Source: Multifurca ochricompacta (lineage: Eukaryota > Basidiomycota > Agaricomycetes > Russulales > Russulaceae). From it: 64,000 nucleotides of DNA. The notes beneath the pieces are model-generated. The model was not told where the DNA came from, did not search any database, and worked only from the letters and a program-made list of their open reading frames with translations. Location of the stretch: the NCBI GenBank assembly GCA_022496185.1, contig WTXG01000182.1, positions 1-64,000 on the forward strand, read 5' to 3'. Of this stretch, positions 54,729 through 64,000 are shown one piece after another. A program made the position numbers and the translations under genes. Within the stretch, counting starts at the first letter, position 1; each line of letters begins with the position of its first letter.

Positions 54729-54898
54729 CTTAACCCTTACAATTGCCCTCAACACAGTCTCGCATCCAGCCTTGTAACCACTCAATGAGGCTCGAGTTTT
54801 GTCTCTGTGCAAGCCTTGCAAACATGGCGATACTAAGACCACCCAGCCTCAACAGAGTTCTGCTCCTTGAAGGCTTCGCCATCACCTCGTACCCCTGC

Positions 54899-56465
54899 AT
54901 GACCTCGCTCCATGCCTACTTTTACTATCGAGACCAAGTTGCCTTTCAGCGGCAGCTTGCCACCGCTTCCTCAACTGACATCAATGCATGAGACTGGCTA
55001 GGTCACACTGTTTTGCATCTCGCTTGCGCTGCTTTGGATGCGGCAGCCACCGAATATGTGCAGATGCTTCTTGCCCACCCTGGGATTAGTGTTACGACCC
55101 TACTCTTTTCCTGACCCTGCACACCATGCCTTATTCTTTGCACCATCCTTGACTTTCCCCTTCTCTGGACCACTCCCTGATGCCCTTGGTATGCTGCCTT
55201 GGGACCTTCTTGATGCCTGTGGCCTGTGTGCCCAGGACCTTACCCTGATGCCTGTGACCTGTTGCTCACAGGACCAACCTCCCTTACCACCATTTACACC
55301 TAACCTGATGGTAGTTCTGCTGCTATACTGTTGGATGTACATCACCCTTCCTTATTGCCTTGGTTTATGCCTTGGCCAGTACCCCTGTCCCTGTGCTTGA
55401 CACCCATAGGATCTCTGACACTGTCCCTGCCAAACCTGACTCTGCACACAAGACGACTTTGGCTTGCATTTGCCCCTCCAGACCACATGACCTGTAGGCA
55501 CATGACATGGACTCAAAGCCATGACCTATCATGTGACCCTTGACCACATGACCTCAGACCATGTGACCCCCTTTGACCATGTGACCTTGGGCTTTGATCA
55601 TGACCCCTTAGATCATCTGACCCATCAGTCACTTGACCCTCTTCTCTGATTCCTGTGGGAGTATTCCCACACTGATCTGACTCCTGTGGGACCTGTCATT
55701 TCCCCATTTACCCCTGACCCTGGTGGGAATCCTCCCACACTGATATGACTCCTGTGGGGCTGTCCCACATGATTATGCTTCTGATAAGGCTTATCCTTAT
55801 CATGGACTATATTTGACATCTTATCTGCTATTGGATGATAAGGACTCTGACCCTGTTCCTGATTAGCTACAAACCAGATCCCCATACAGTATATAAGACC
55901 CTGTAGACAGTTTGTACAACCCTAGATTTGACCTCTTGGGCCTTCAGCCTAGAGATCTTAGACCCCAGAATCTATCAAAGCCTTTTCCCCTTCTTTTGCG
56001 CCTTTGAGATCCTTACAGGGACCCCCATTGCCTCTGGCAATGGGTGTGTACCCTTCCTTTTGAACCTTCTTGCCACTCTATAGGGCTTCAGCACACTCAG
56101 CTTGGCCCTGTTCCTACTCAACAGCCTTAGGGGATTAGCTCCCTTTGGCTGACTCTTCCCGTCTTCCTCTGTGCTTGGTTATGGCACATTTTCCTATCCA
56201 TCCTGAAGCTAAGAGGCTAGCCCTGTTGTGCTAGGCCTGTTGTAGATCCCGGACCCACAGTGTCGGGTGCTGCGGATGTGGCTGACTAGTGCCAGACTAG
56301 TGGACTCAAGCCGATCAGTGCATGTTGCACAGAACGCCCCGCTGAGCGTTACAATTAGCGTGAACTTGCAGGATGTGGAGAGTCATTGGACAGCATTGCA
56401 CCATGCACTGTATAATGGGAATCTTTCTGCTGGGCACGTATCTTGGCACACTACATCATGCCCTG
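54899..56465 (+). pseudogene. Ankyrin-repeat host gene, N-terminal part (IBtk-like), disrupted
   Basis: From the Met at 54899 the frame reads MTSLHAYFYYRDQVAFQRQL, a TGA near 54989, then DWLGHTVLHLACAALDAAAT and LLAHPGISVNLQDVE, continuing after solo LTR-C with SHWTALHHALYNGNLSA. These are two ankyrin repeats as found at the start of fungal BTB/RCC1/ankyrin proteins. The TGA replaces a probable Arg. hAT2 sits just upstream, LTR-C inside, and hAT3 cuts it at about 56466. The RCC1 and BTB parts are missing from this strand. The family call is by recognition only. Confidence 0.6.
55090..56353 (+). repeat. Solo LTR-C
   Basis: 1264 bp, TGTTACGACC to GAGCGTTACA, with a perfect ATTAG duplication (55085-55089, 56354-56358). 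TATATAA is at 55890. 34 nt further, at 55924, AGATTTGACCT is the start predicted by analogy. It carries a cluster of CACATG/CATGTG motifs at about 55485-55620. It interrupts an ankyrin repeat. Confidence 0.9.
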
Positions 56466-56469
56466 TGAT

Positions 56470-57354
56470 TAGTGATGTGCATGGCTTGGCTCAAAGCCAT
56501 AAGCCGGCCGTTTCTGAGCTGGAAAAAGCTGGGCCAACATAGGCCATGAAAACGGCTTCCAGTGGCCCATGGCTCAGGCTTAAGGTTTGGAAAGCCTGAA
56601 GCTGTGGCTTTTGGTGGCTGAGTCACACTTTCTATGAACCAGAATGCCAGTACAGAGATAGTCCAACATAATTGTGATTGCATTTAGATTTTAGATAAAA
56701 CAATTGATGAGATAAAACACATCTTACATTAATCAAGATACTGAGTATATACATCTCAGATTAATCATGTGATTAAATCACATTGCAAGATAATGCATTT
56801 GTTTACTTTAATTTAGTAGCTGATATAGTACATCTAAATAGGAATTCTGAAGGAAATGGGCATGGTGCAGACTTATATTTTAGATACTTTGTTAACTTAG
56901 AGACATAGGTGCTTGTGATAATGCAATAGCAACTGCTTTATCTATAGCAGATTTAGTGGCTTTATACAGCTACTAAATCAAAGTAAACGAATGCACGCAT
57001 TATCTTGCTTGTTAATGAAAGTGATTTAATCACATGATTGATCTGAGATGTATATACTCAGTATCTTGATTAATGTAAGACACGTTTTTATCTCATCAAT
57101 TGTTTTATCTAAATGCAATCACAATTATCTCGGACTATCTCTGTACCAGTATTCTGGTTCAACAAATTCAATGCTGTCCTGGATGTGCATTTTTTATGCA
57201 GCAAAGGACATTATAGATACACGCAGCCATTTTTTGAGTAATATTAATTGATAATCTGATTGTAGAGTAGTCTAAAGTAGTCTAGTATGTATTTTAGATA
57301 ATGCCAGACCAGCAGAAACAATTGCACATTAGTAAATAAGATGTGTCAAGGTAC
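56470..57354. mobile_element. hAT3-like element with long internal inverted repeat
   Basis: It begins TAGTGATGTGCATGGCTTGG, similar to 15976. AT-rich arms at about 56636-56823 and 56967-57164 are inverted copies of each other (for example AATTGTGATTGCATTTAGA and its complement). The part after 57230 resembles the complement of hAT1a near 19600-19680. There is no transposase. The right end is obscured by the hAT1c insertion. Confidence 0.5.
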
Positions 57355-57930
57355 TAGTGATTGGCAGGGGTAGCCCTGGGGTATCCTCATTGGTACCCGT
57401 ACCCATACCTGTACCTGTCACTATGGGTACGGGTAACCCACGGGTTACCCGCAGGTGTCGCACACAGGTCCTTCAGCGTGCATCAATTCGGGTCAGTCAG
57501 GGTCACAGTAAATTAAGGCAATCAAGGTAGGCAGGTGTCACACAGCGCATGGCCAGTATGGATCAAGGCAATGAGTCTGAACATTGCATGTGAAGTCAGG
57601 GTGTTCAGATAGCAAGGCAAGAGCCTTTGCTATCGCTACTGGTGAGCCAAACCCTCTCAAGTCACATCTTGGAAGAGGGCTGAAGGGACTTCCTAAGGAC
57701 CTTTGATTGGTACAAGGAGAACAGACTTGGTCTGTCCTTGGATTTATTGTAGTCCTTAAATACAATGTAGCTACTATGAAGTCATAGTCTAGATGTAATG
57801 TACTATGATATCATACTAAGGTCACAAGGTCTATGACATCAAAAGAGAGGGGCATAGAAGAAAATAGGAGAAAAGTCGAAACAGCAGCAAGAAAATGTCA
57901 CAGCGGGTCACCCGTGAAAACACGTGCAAG
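57355..57930. mobile_element. hAT1c, one end, split by solo LTR-F and cut by LINE2
   Basis: Starts TAGTGATTGGCAGGGGT, followed by the usual GGTAC/GGGTAACC arrays. After LTR-F it resumes and stops at the LINE2 poly(T). The preceding 8 bp are CAAGGTAC. The partner copy would lie beyond LINE2. Confidence 0.65.
57456..57902. repeat. Solo LTR-F
   Basis: 447 bp, TGTCGCACAC to AATGTCACA, with GCAGG / GCGGG flanks (4 of 5). The mismatch is a CpG-type change. It matches 36719-37173. Confidence 0.85.
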
Positions 57931-60159
57931 TTTTTTTTTTTTTTTTTTTTTGAACTCAAGTTTATTCATGCGCTTGTGGGACTCAGCCCAATCACACAGC
58001 TACATCAGGGTACAATGTAACTACTGTGGGAATGTACAGGAGATGCCATGTCTACAGGGACATGCTAGGCAGAAAACTCTAAGAGAAAAACCTAAGGGAA
58101 AAAGTATGTGGAGTGGCCATCTGAGAAAGAGACTGTTTCAAAGCAAGTAAAACAAAAACCTACTAAGTCCAAAACCTGGGAGGGCCCCCATCAAGGGGGT
58201 TCACAAGGCCTGTGGGCATGGATGGGCTTGAAGAAAGCCCCCAATTTCTGGATGAACTCCAGAAGCTGAGTGACTCTGGCATGATTATTGAAGATCTGCT
58301 GCCAGGTTAGCTTGTTGAAGAGCAAGCCAGGGTCCATGTCACATTCCATCCATGTTTGGGTGTGTAATGGACAGTCAAGGGCAACGTGGGTGAATGTTGC
58401 GGGGGTGACACTGTTGCAATGGCAGAGATGGTCAGTCTCTGGACAGGATTTGAAGAATCACTCATGATACTCCACTATGAAGGCATGGCCAGTAGCCAGT
58501 TGGAAAGCAGTGGAGATGGTATGACAAGTGAAGGGGTTGTTTTTGCATTTGGCAGTCACCACAGCCCAGAGAGGGTGGTTGCCACCAGTGGGAGGACCCA
58601 TGATCAAGATGTCATAGGCTCTATGACCAGCCTGGGACTCAGCTTCAAGGGAGTGGGAGCAGAGCCACTCCTTGCGCCAATTGTCATAGGCGCGGAGGTG
58701 GGACAGCGCATGCCACTGTAAAGGGGACAGGGGCTCAGTGAGGTCACCCGGGTTGTGCAGGTGTCAGGCATGGTCTGTGGCCTTAGGGGCCAGCGAAGAG
58801 GCACGATAGCGAGGGAGGGTGGACACCACATGAAAGTGACATCGAGGGAGGGGTGATCTGCAAGAAGTTTAGCCAGTGCTTTGTGTAATAAGACAAAGTC
58901 ACCTGTAAACCGGTGCAGGTCACGCGTTCAGAGTCCCACCAATGACGAGCTTGATGGAGCTGTGAGGATGAGGTGTGGGGCCATGGGGTGGCCCTCGTAG
59001 TAGGAGATGAGCCACTGGAGGGTGCAGCGGAGGGCGAAAAGGTTGACTTTGGCCTTGACGCCCCCGGTGCCATGAGTCCAATGGTTTGTGGTTTCGCCAG
59101 AGCTGTCCATGAGAACAGCTGTGGTGGTGCCTATGAGCTTCTGGTCAACTCGTTTGGCTTGTGAGTGAGAAGTCACCACATGGATCAGGGCGATGTCAGC
59201 ATGTGGCAAAACCAGGAAAGCAGAGACTTCATCAAGACATACGGTTGGGGGGCATGTACCCATGAAATGGATACAAGTGCCCCAGGCAGGGAGATCCCAT
59301 GGTGCAAATGCGAGGACATCCGGGAGCCCCTCAAGAGGGGGAACACGGTCAGCAAGGGCTTGCAGGGGGGTGAGCCGGCAGTGCGTCGGGGCCACAGAGG
59401 CCCTGGTGCGATGGCAGCGTCACAGGTGTAGAAGTGTGTTGTCCAGCAAACCACAAAGGCACTGGATGGGCTGTGAGTGAGCAGGGAGGGAGGCATACCA
59501 AAGTGCAGTGGTGTTGGCCAGTTTCTCAACAAACTGTCTCATTGGGAGGACTCGGGTGAGCTTGTGGAGTGGTCCACGCAGGGCAGTGTGGAATGAGCCC
59601 GTGATCTTGTGGACCACAGCATTCGACACAAGTTGGAGATGCTTGATGAGGGCAGGAGCCTGTCAGGTGTGGATCCACAGCTGAGAGCCGTAGGTCAGCA
59701 CCAGAAGGCAGATGGCGTTGAGGACCAGCTGCCAGTTCTTGGTGGTAAGGCCGCACTTGGAGTTACCGAGCAATTGGAGAGTGCAGATGGATGCGCGTGC
59801 TCGTCGACACATGATTTCTACATGAGGACACCAGGAGAGGGAAGGAGTGAAGAAAAAGCCCAGATATCGCACCTGGGCCCCTGCCTTGACAATGAAGTCA
59901 GGTGCATCGCAGCAGGGGAGAGAGATTTCGCGCGGGGGTAGGTTCTGCGTGCATGCACAGGAGAAAAAGAGGGCTTCAGTCTTGGCGGGGTTGGCAGACA
60001 TCCCAGCACGAGACAGCCAGTCCATGGTGATCTCATAGTGGCACCACAGAGAGGCAACCACTTCATCCCAAGTCGGTGCCCAAGTGAAGAGCAGGCCGTC
60101 GTCCACATACATGGACAAGCAGCAGCCCGTCCAAGAGGCAGCCAGGTGGAGGAGTGGGG
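57931..60159 (-). mobile_element. LINE2, 3' half
   Basis: Poly(T) at 57931-57951 marks the 3' end. The same family type as LINE1 but diverged. Its 5' part is cut by the Cop1 insertion at 60160 and lies outside the window. Confidence 0.85.
58200..60159 (-). pseudogene. LINE2 ORF2, RT to RNase H
   Basis: The RT piece opens with TPLLHLAASWTGCCLSMYVDDG (active site YVDD), then KAGAQVRYLGFFFTPSLSW and LVLTYGSQLWIHT, the thumb and connection region. An RNase H-like part follows in the same frame (TTAVLMDSSGETTNHWTHG). TGA stops occur near 59663 and 59420. The terminal Cys-His region near 58400 is degraded. Domain order equals LINE1. Confidence 0.8.
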
Positions 60160-60675
60160 TGTCAAACAATCATGCTGCTGGTTATACTGACTGCGGTTAG
60201 TAGCAGTTTAGGCTAGAGAAACAAATAGTACTTCAGAGGTAGAAGAACTCTTTATTAACTATACTACTGACCTAGAGAAACAAATAGTCTACATAAGACA
60301 GTTAGTTAAAGGTATAAGAATAGTATAGTAAAGGAAAGACTTACACTTCAGAGGTAGAAGAACTCTGAAGTGAAAGAGACAAAACAGACACCCTTATATA
60401 CCCATGGGGGCCAGGGGAAATGGTCTGTGCGCACTGGGAATAAGTCCACAAGTGCTGGACAATAAGCAGAGAGGGATAAAGGCTATTGGCCAAAGAGATA
60501 TCACGTGCTTACTGCGCATTACTAAGGACATCACTAATCAGCTGAGTAAGGTGAGAAAGAAATGTAATAAAGATATTGTAAAAAGTCCGAAACTCCGGAA
60601 CCTAATCTAATCTTATCTACAGCTGAAGCGATCCTTAGATGCCTGAAGCATCTCCAGACACATCCCATGTCAACA
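60160..60675 (-). repeat. Cop1 3' LTR
   Basis: 516 bp, TGTCAAACAA to CATGTCAACA. Internal repeat pairs: CTAGAGAAACAAATAGT at 60213 and 60272, and ACTTCAGAGGTAGAAG... at 60230 and 60345. Confidence 0.85.
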
Positions 60676-60927
60676 TCCCTCCATGGTGAAGGCATCGATC
60701 ATAAAAGTGGAATGAGTTAAATGAGCACACTGCTGTTCACAATTGAATGAACATGTCACCAGCCAGAGATCCAACTTCTCTAACTCTTTGTGAGTTTTGC
60801 ATACGAGTTGTAGATTCGCTTATGCAAGTCTACACACCTCTTGTGTCACTCTCGAGGTTGAGAACATGCTCATGTGGCATGGTGGGAAAGTGAGACTGGT
60901 GTACAAAGTCTCCAGATTCCAGCTCAT

Positions 60928-63900
60928 TCATTCCCGCACTAGTCCAAATCCAGTTACCATGTGATCAAAAGATGATCTAGGCAGAGACTTTGTGAGGCCA
61001 TCTGCTAGCATCTCTCCAGTGGGAGTTCGCACCAAGTCTATCTGGTGTGATTCTACATACTCCCTAATGGCATGGTACTTTATTGGTATGTGCTTTGATC
61101 GCCTTCCTGTGACAGGGTTTAATGCAAGATCTACTGCACCCTTGTTGTCACAATGCAGTTGTATGGGTGAAGTAACTTCATACCCCAACTCCTGCATAAA
61201 CGTCCTATACCACGCTGCCTGATTTGAACCCTCAGCAAGGCTCATATACTCGGCTTCAGTGGTGGACTGTGCTACTGTCTTTTGTTTCCTGGAACACCAG
61301 CTAATGGCTCCATTGCCAAGGAAGAAGACATAGCCTGAGGTGGAGTGGCGGTCCTCTTGATCTCCCCATGAGGAATCCACATAGCCATGAAGGCCAACTT
61401 CACCATTCCCTCCAGAATAGCGCAACTTGTAGTCTTTTGTAGCATTTAGATAGGCTAAGACATACTTTGCTAGTCACATGTGCTGCTGGGAAGGGTTGGA
61501 AGCAAATTGGCTAAGGCGTGCAACAGCAAAACTAATGTCAGGTCTGCTTCCAATCTGCACCCAGAGCAGAGACCCCATTAACTGCTGATACCTCTTAATA
61601 TCAGAGGTAGATGCCTGGTCTTCAAATTTGACCAAATGAACATCCATGCCAGAGGGTAGAGGAGTATATACTGGGTTGGAATCCCCCATTCCAAACCTCT
61701 CAACTATAGAGGATACATAGGCTGTCTGGTCAATATCCAGTGTCTTGTTAGGACAATCCTGTCAAACAATCATGCTGCTGGTTATACTGACTGCGGTTAG
61801 TAGCGGTTTAGGCTAGAAAAGACAAGTAACTTCAGATGTTAGAAGAACTCTATATTACTACACTACTGACCTAGAAAAGACAAGTACTATAAGAAGCGTT
61901 AGTCTAAAGGAAGTAGAGAGTAAACTAAAGGGAACTTACACTTCAGATGTTAGAAGAACTCTGAAGTGAAAGAGACGAAACAGACACCCTTATATACCCA
62001 TGGGGGCCAGGGGAAATGGTCTGTGTGCACTGGGAATAAGTCCACAAGTGCCGGACAATAAGCAGAGAGGGATAAAGGCTATTGGCCAAAGAGATATCAC
62101 GTGCTTACTGCGCATTACTAAGGACATCACTAATCAGCTGAGTAAGGTGAGAAAGAAATGTAATAAAGATATTGTAAAAAGTCCGAAACTCCGGAACCTA
62201 ATTTAATCTTATCTACAGCTGAAGCGATCCTTAGATGCCTGAAGCATCTCCAGACACATCCCATGTCAACAGATCCCTGGTGATGTTAACTCCAAGGTAG
62301 GACTGGATTTCGCCAAGATTGGTCATCTCATATCGGCTAGATAGAGAGTCCTTCAGCCATTGAATCTTCTTAGTGGAGGACCCAAGTATAGTGATGTCAT
62401 CAACATATAAAATGACGAAAAGTGAACCATCCCCCTCTTGGTGATGATACACATATACTCCTGCATCAGAGTACGTCCGAGTGAAGCCCAGTTCATTGAG
62501 AACTGCATGGAATTGTAAGTTCCATGCTCGGGAAGCTTGTTTGAGGCCATACAGAGCCTTCTGTAGCCTACAAACTTTGGACTCTTGTCCAGCAATGATG
62601 AAACCAACAGGTTGCTCCATATAAATCTCCTCATCCAGATTGCCATGCAGGAATGCCAATTTGACATTCATTTGATGGATTTCCCAATCCTCAAGCGTGG
62701 CCAATGCTAATAACAGTCTAAGAGACTCAAATCTGGCGACTGGGGAGAAAGTTTCATCGAAGTCCACCCCCTCTATTTGGGTGAACCCTTTTGCTACAAG
62801 CCTAGCACGAAAGCGTCCATCTGCTTTCAGTTTAAAGACCCACTTGGACTTTACAGCCTTTCTACCTTCAGGAAGGTCTTCAAGGCGCCACACTTTAAGT
62901 TTTTCTAAGGCATCAATTTCATATTGACATGCCTCAAGCCAATCACTGGCATTATCAGACTCCATTGCTTCTTTAAAAGTGAGAGGATCCCTGTAAGGCA
63001 ATCCTGCAGCATTGAGTAGATCCATCTGACCAAGTCTGGAAGAACCCTGCACAAACTCTGCATTATCCTCATTGTAGAAGCGAGGATTCAGACGACGATT
63101 CCGATTGGGACATGCAGTATCCAAGTCTAAATCTTCTTGGATTGCCCTATCTCGTCGTTCAGAGCGTGGACTTGTCCTCTGAAAATTGGGTTGAGGAATT
63201 CTGTCTGCAATCCTTTGTGATTTTCTGATTGCTTTGGTTCTTTTGGGAGGGGAGGATGGTTCCATGATTTGAGATGGAGGGGTCTGATATATAGTCTGAG
63301 GGTGTGTGGTGTCTACATTACGTGTGGGTGTGGTAGGCTGTGGTGCTATTTGAGGAGGTACTATGTCCTCCTGTTCCTCTTCCAGGTCTTCCTCATGCTG
63401 AGGAGCCTCAGGAACATGCGTAGCTGTTGCTGGTGGTGGCTGGACATGGCCACCAGGTAAAGTAAATGAGCCACCTTGACTAGGTTGCTCTACAGGTTTC
63501 TCTGCTCTGTTGTCCTTATCAGAGCGGGATGGGAAGGATCTCTCATCAAATGTAACATCTCGTGAAGAGATGAGAGACCAGGTACAACTATCCCAAAGTG
63601 TATAGCCCTTAGAAGTGGGCTCATACCCGACAAAGACGGCTTCCCTAGCTTTGGGATCTAATTTACACCACTTGCCCTCTGGAACATGGTAATAGGCTTT
63701 GCAACCAAAGACCTTAAAGTACGAGACATCTGGTTTGTTCCCAACCAGAAGCTCAAGCGGAGTTTTCCACTTATTAGAACGAATGGGAGTTCTGTTATAG
63801 ATATGACATGCTGTTTCAACAGCACACTCCCAGAAACCGAGAGACAGGCCAGCATCGTGCAGCATGCTAGTGCCTTTTTCCATTATTGTTCTATTAAATC

Positions 63901-63994
63901 TCTCGGCCCTTCCATTCTGTTGTGGACTGTACGGCATCGTGAGTTTATGCTCTATGCCAAAATCTTCAAGCATTGCCTTCAGCGCCTTGTTCAC
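60928..63994 (-). pseudogene. Cop1 pol: integrase end, RT and RNase H
   Basis: The integrase end has MPYSPQQNGRAERFNRTIME (catalytic Glu region). RT has SKWVFKLKADGRFRARLVAK, FDETFSPVARFESLR, KALYGLKQASRAWN and VILYVDDITILGSS, so YVDD is intact. RNase H has HGYVDSSWGDQ, TEAEYMSLAEG and HIPIKYHAIRE. The solo LTR at 61760 interrupts RT after GVNITRD. One TGA near 61474 stands where Arg is usual. Apart from these, the frame is open. Confidence 0.9.
61760..62271 (-). repeat. Cop1 solo LTR nested in Cop1 pol
   Basis: 512 bp, TGTCAAACAA to CATGTCAACA, with flanks AATCC / GATCC (4 of 5). Removing it and one flank restores the RT frame. Internal repeat pairs: CTAGAAAAGACAAGTA at 61813 and 61871, and ACTTCAGATGTTAGAAG... 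at 61829 and 61940. Confidence 0.85.
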
Positions 63995-64000
63995 ATACTC

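Larger units (their letters stand above)
60160..64000 (-). mobile_element. Cop1, Ty1/copia element, 3' part
   Basis: The 3' LTR (60160-60675) is followed by RNase H, RT and integrase reading leftwards. Gag, protease, the integrase core and the 5' LTR lie beyond the window. It is inserted in LINE2. Pol is the best-preserved copia sequence here, with a single TGA and one nested solo LTR of its own family. Confidence 0.9.

Noticed and set aside
57456..57480. Captured Cop2 gag sequence next to LTR-F
   Set aside because: The shared TGTCGCACACAGG start is the LTR-F terminus itself, as the CATTT duplication in Cop2 shows.
60404..62206. Two near-identical 68-codon frames (60404 and 62000)
   Set aside because: They are antisense frames inside Cop1 LTRs and repeat only because the LTR repeats.
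1..64000. tRNA, rRNA or other structural RNA genes
   Set aside because: No cloverleaf with A and B boxes or rRNA segment was noticed; the only tRNA-like sequence is the 12-nt primer site of Cop2.

Overview
This window is a transposon graveyard in a filamentous fungus, most likely an agaricomycete basidiomycete. The evidence is chromodomain Ty3/gypsy elements of self-priming (Tf1/sushi) type, Ty1/copia elements, a Tad-like LINE with an RNase H domain, hAT and Tc1 DNA transposons, and fragments of a host gene with ankyrin and RCC1 repeats resembling fungal BTB/RCC1/ankyrin (IBtk-like) genes. No species can be named from sequence alone. Family names used here (GypA-D, Cop1-2, LTR-E/F, hAT1-3, LINE1-2) are mine.

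Layout. 1-1052: LTR-E and hAT ends beside a minus-strand RCC1 exon. 1053-14173: parts of Ty3/gypsy elements. A plus-strand LTR-B/gag head runs to 2999, then a minus-strand element with an LTR-C at its 3' end and an LTR-B at its 5' end. A complete gag-only retrotransposon (7877-9964, target duplication CTTGG) sits inside that element. 14174-15992: a Tc1 fragment, hAT3 remnants and a Cop1 solo LTR. 16006-52919: one roughly 7.8-kb LINE on the minus strand, bounded by a 15-bp target duplication and split into ten pieces by nine insertions. These are hAT1a (which holds a palindromic Tc1), GypA1, solo LTR-E, Cop2 (with a solo LTR-F), GypA2 (with a solo LTR-D), a GypA solo LTR (which holds a solo LTR of the gag-only family), hAT1b, a Cop1 solo LTR and another GypA solo LTR. 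52935-56465: hAT2 and a solo LTR-C split a plus-strand ankyrin-repeat pseudogene. 56470-64000: hAT3 and hAT1c remnants, the 3' half of LINE2, and a Cop1 element that runs off the window.

Mechanism. In the gypsy elements the predicted 5' end of the transcript is complementary, over 10-11 nt, to the sequence just inside the 5' LTR. This is the Tf1 type of self-priming. Cop2 instead carries a primer site matching the anticodon arm of initiator tRNA-Met, as in Drosophila copia. Three gypsy copies carry an extra reading frame downstream of pol. It has an unrecognised core, a coiled coil and, in GypA1 and GypA2, four zinc knuckles. I regard this accessory protein as the least-described biology in the window.

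Decay is directional. The two LTRs of the gag-only element differ at 11 of 604 positions and all 11 are CpG transitions. All seven premature stops in Cop2, and every GypA2 stop that I compared with GypA1, are TGA where Arg (CGA) is expected. Catalytic Asp codons in Cop2 changed to Asn by the same kind of mutation. This points to cytosine methylation or a RIP-like process acting on repeats. No intact host gene, tRNA, rRNA or CRISPR array was seen.
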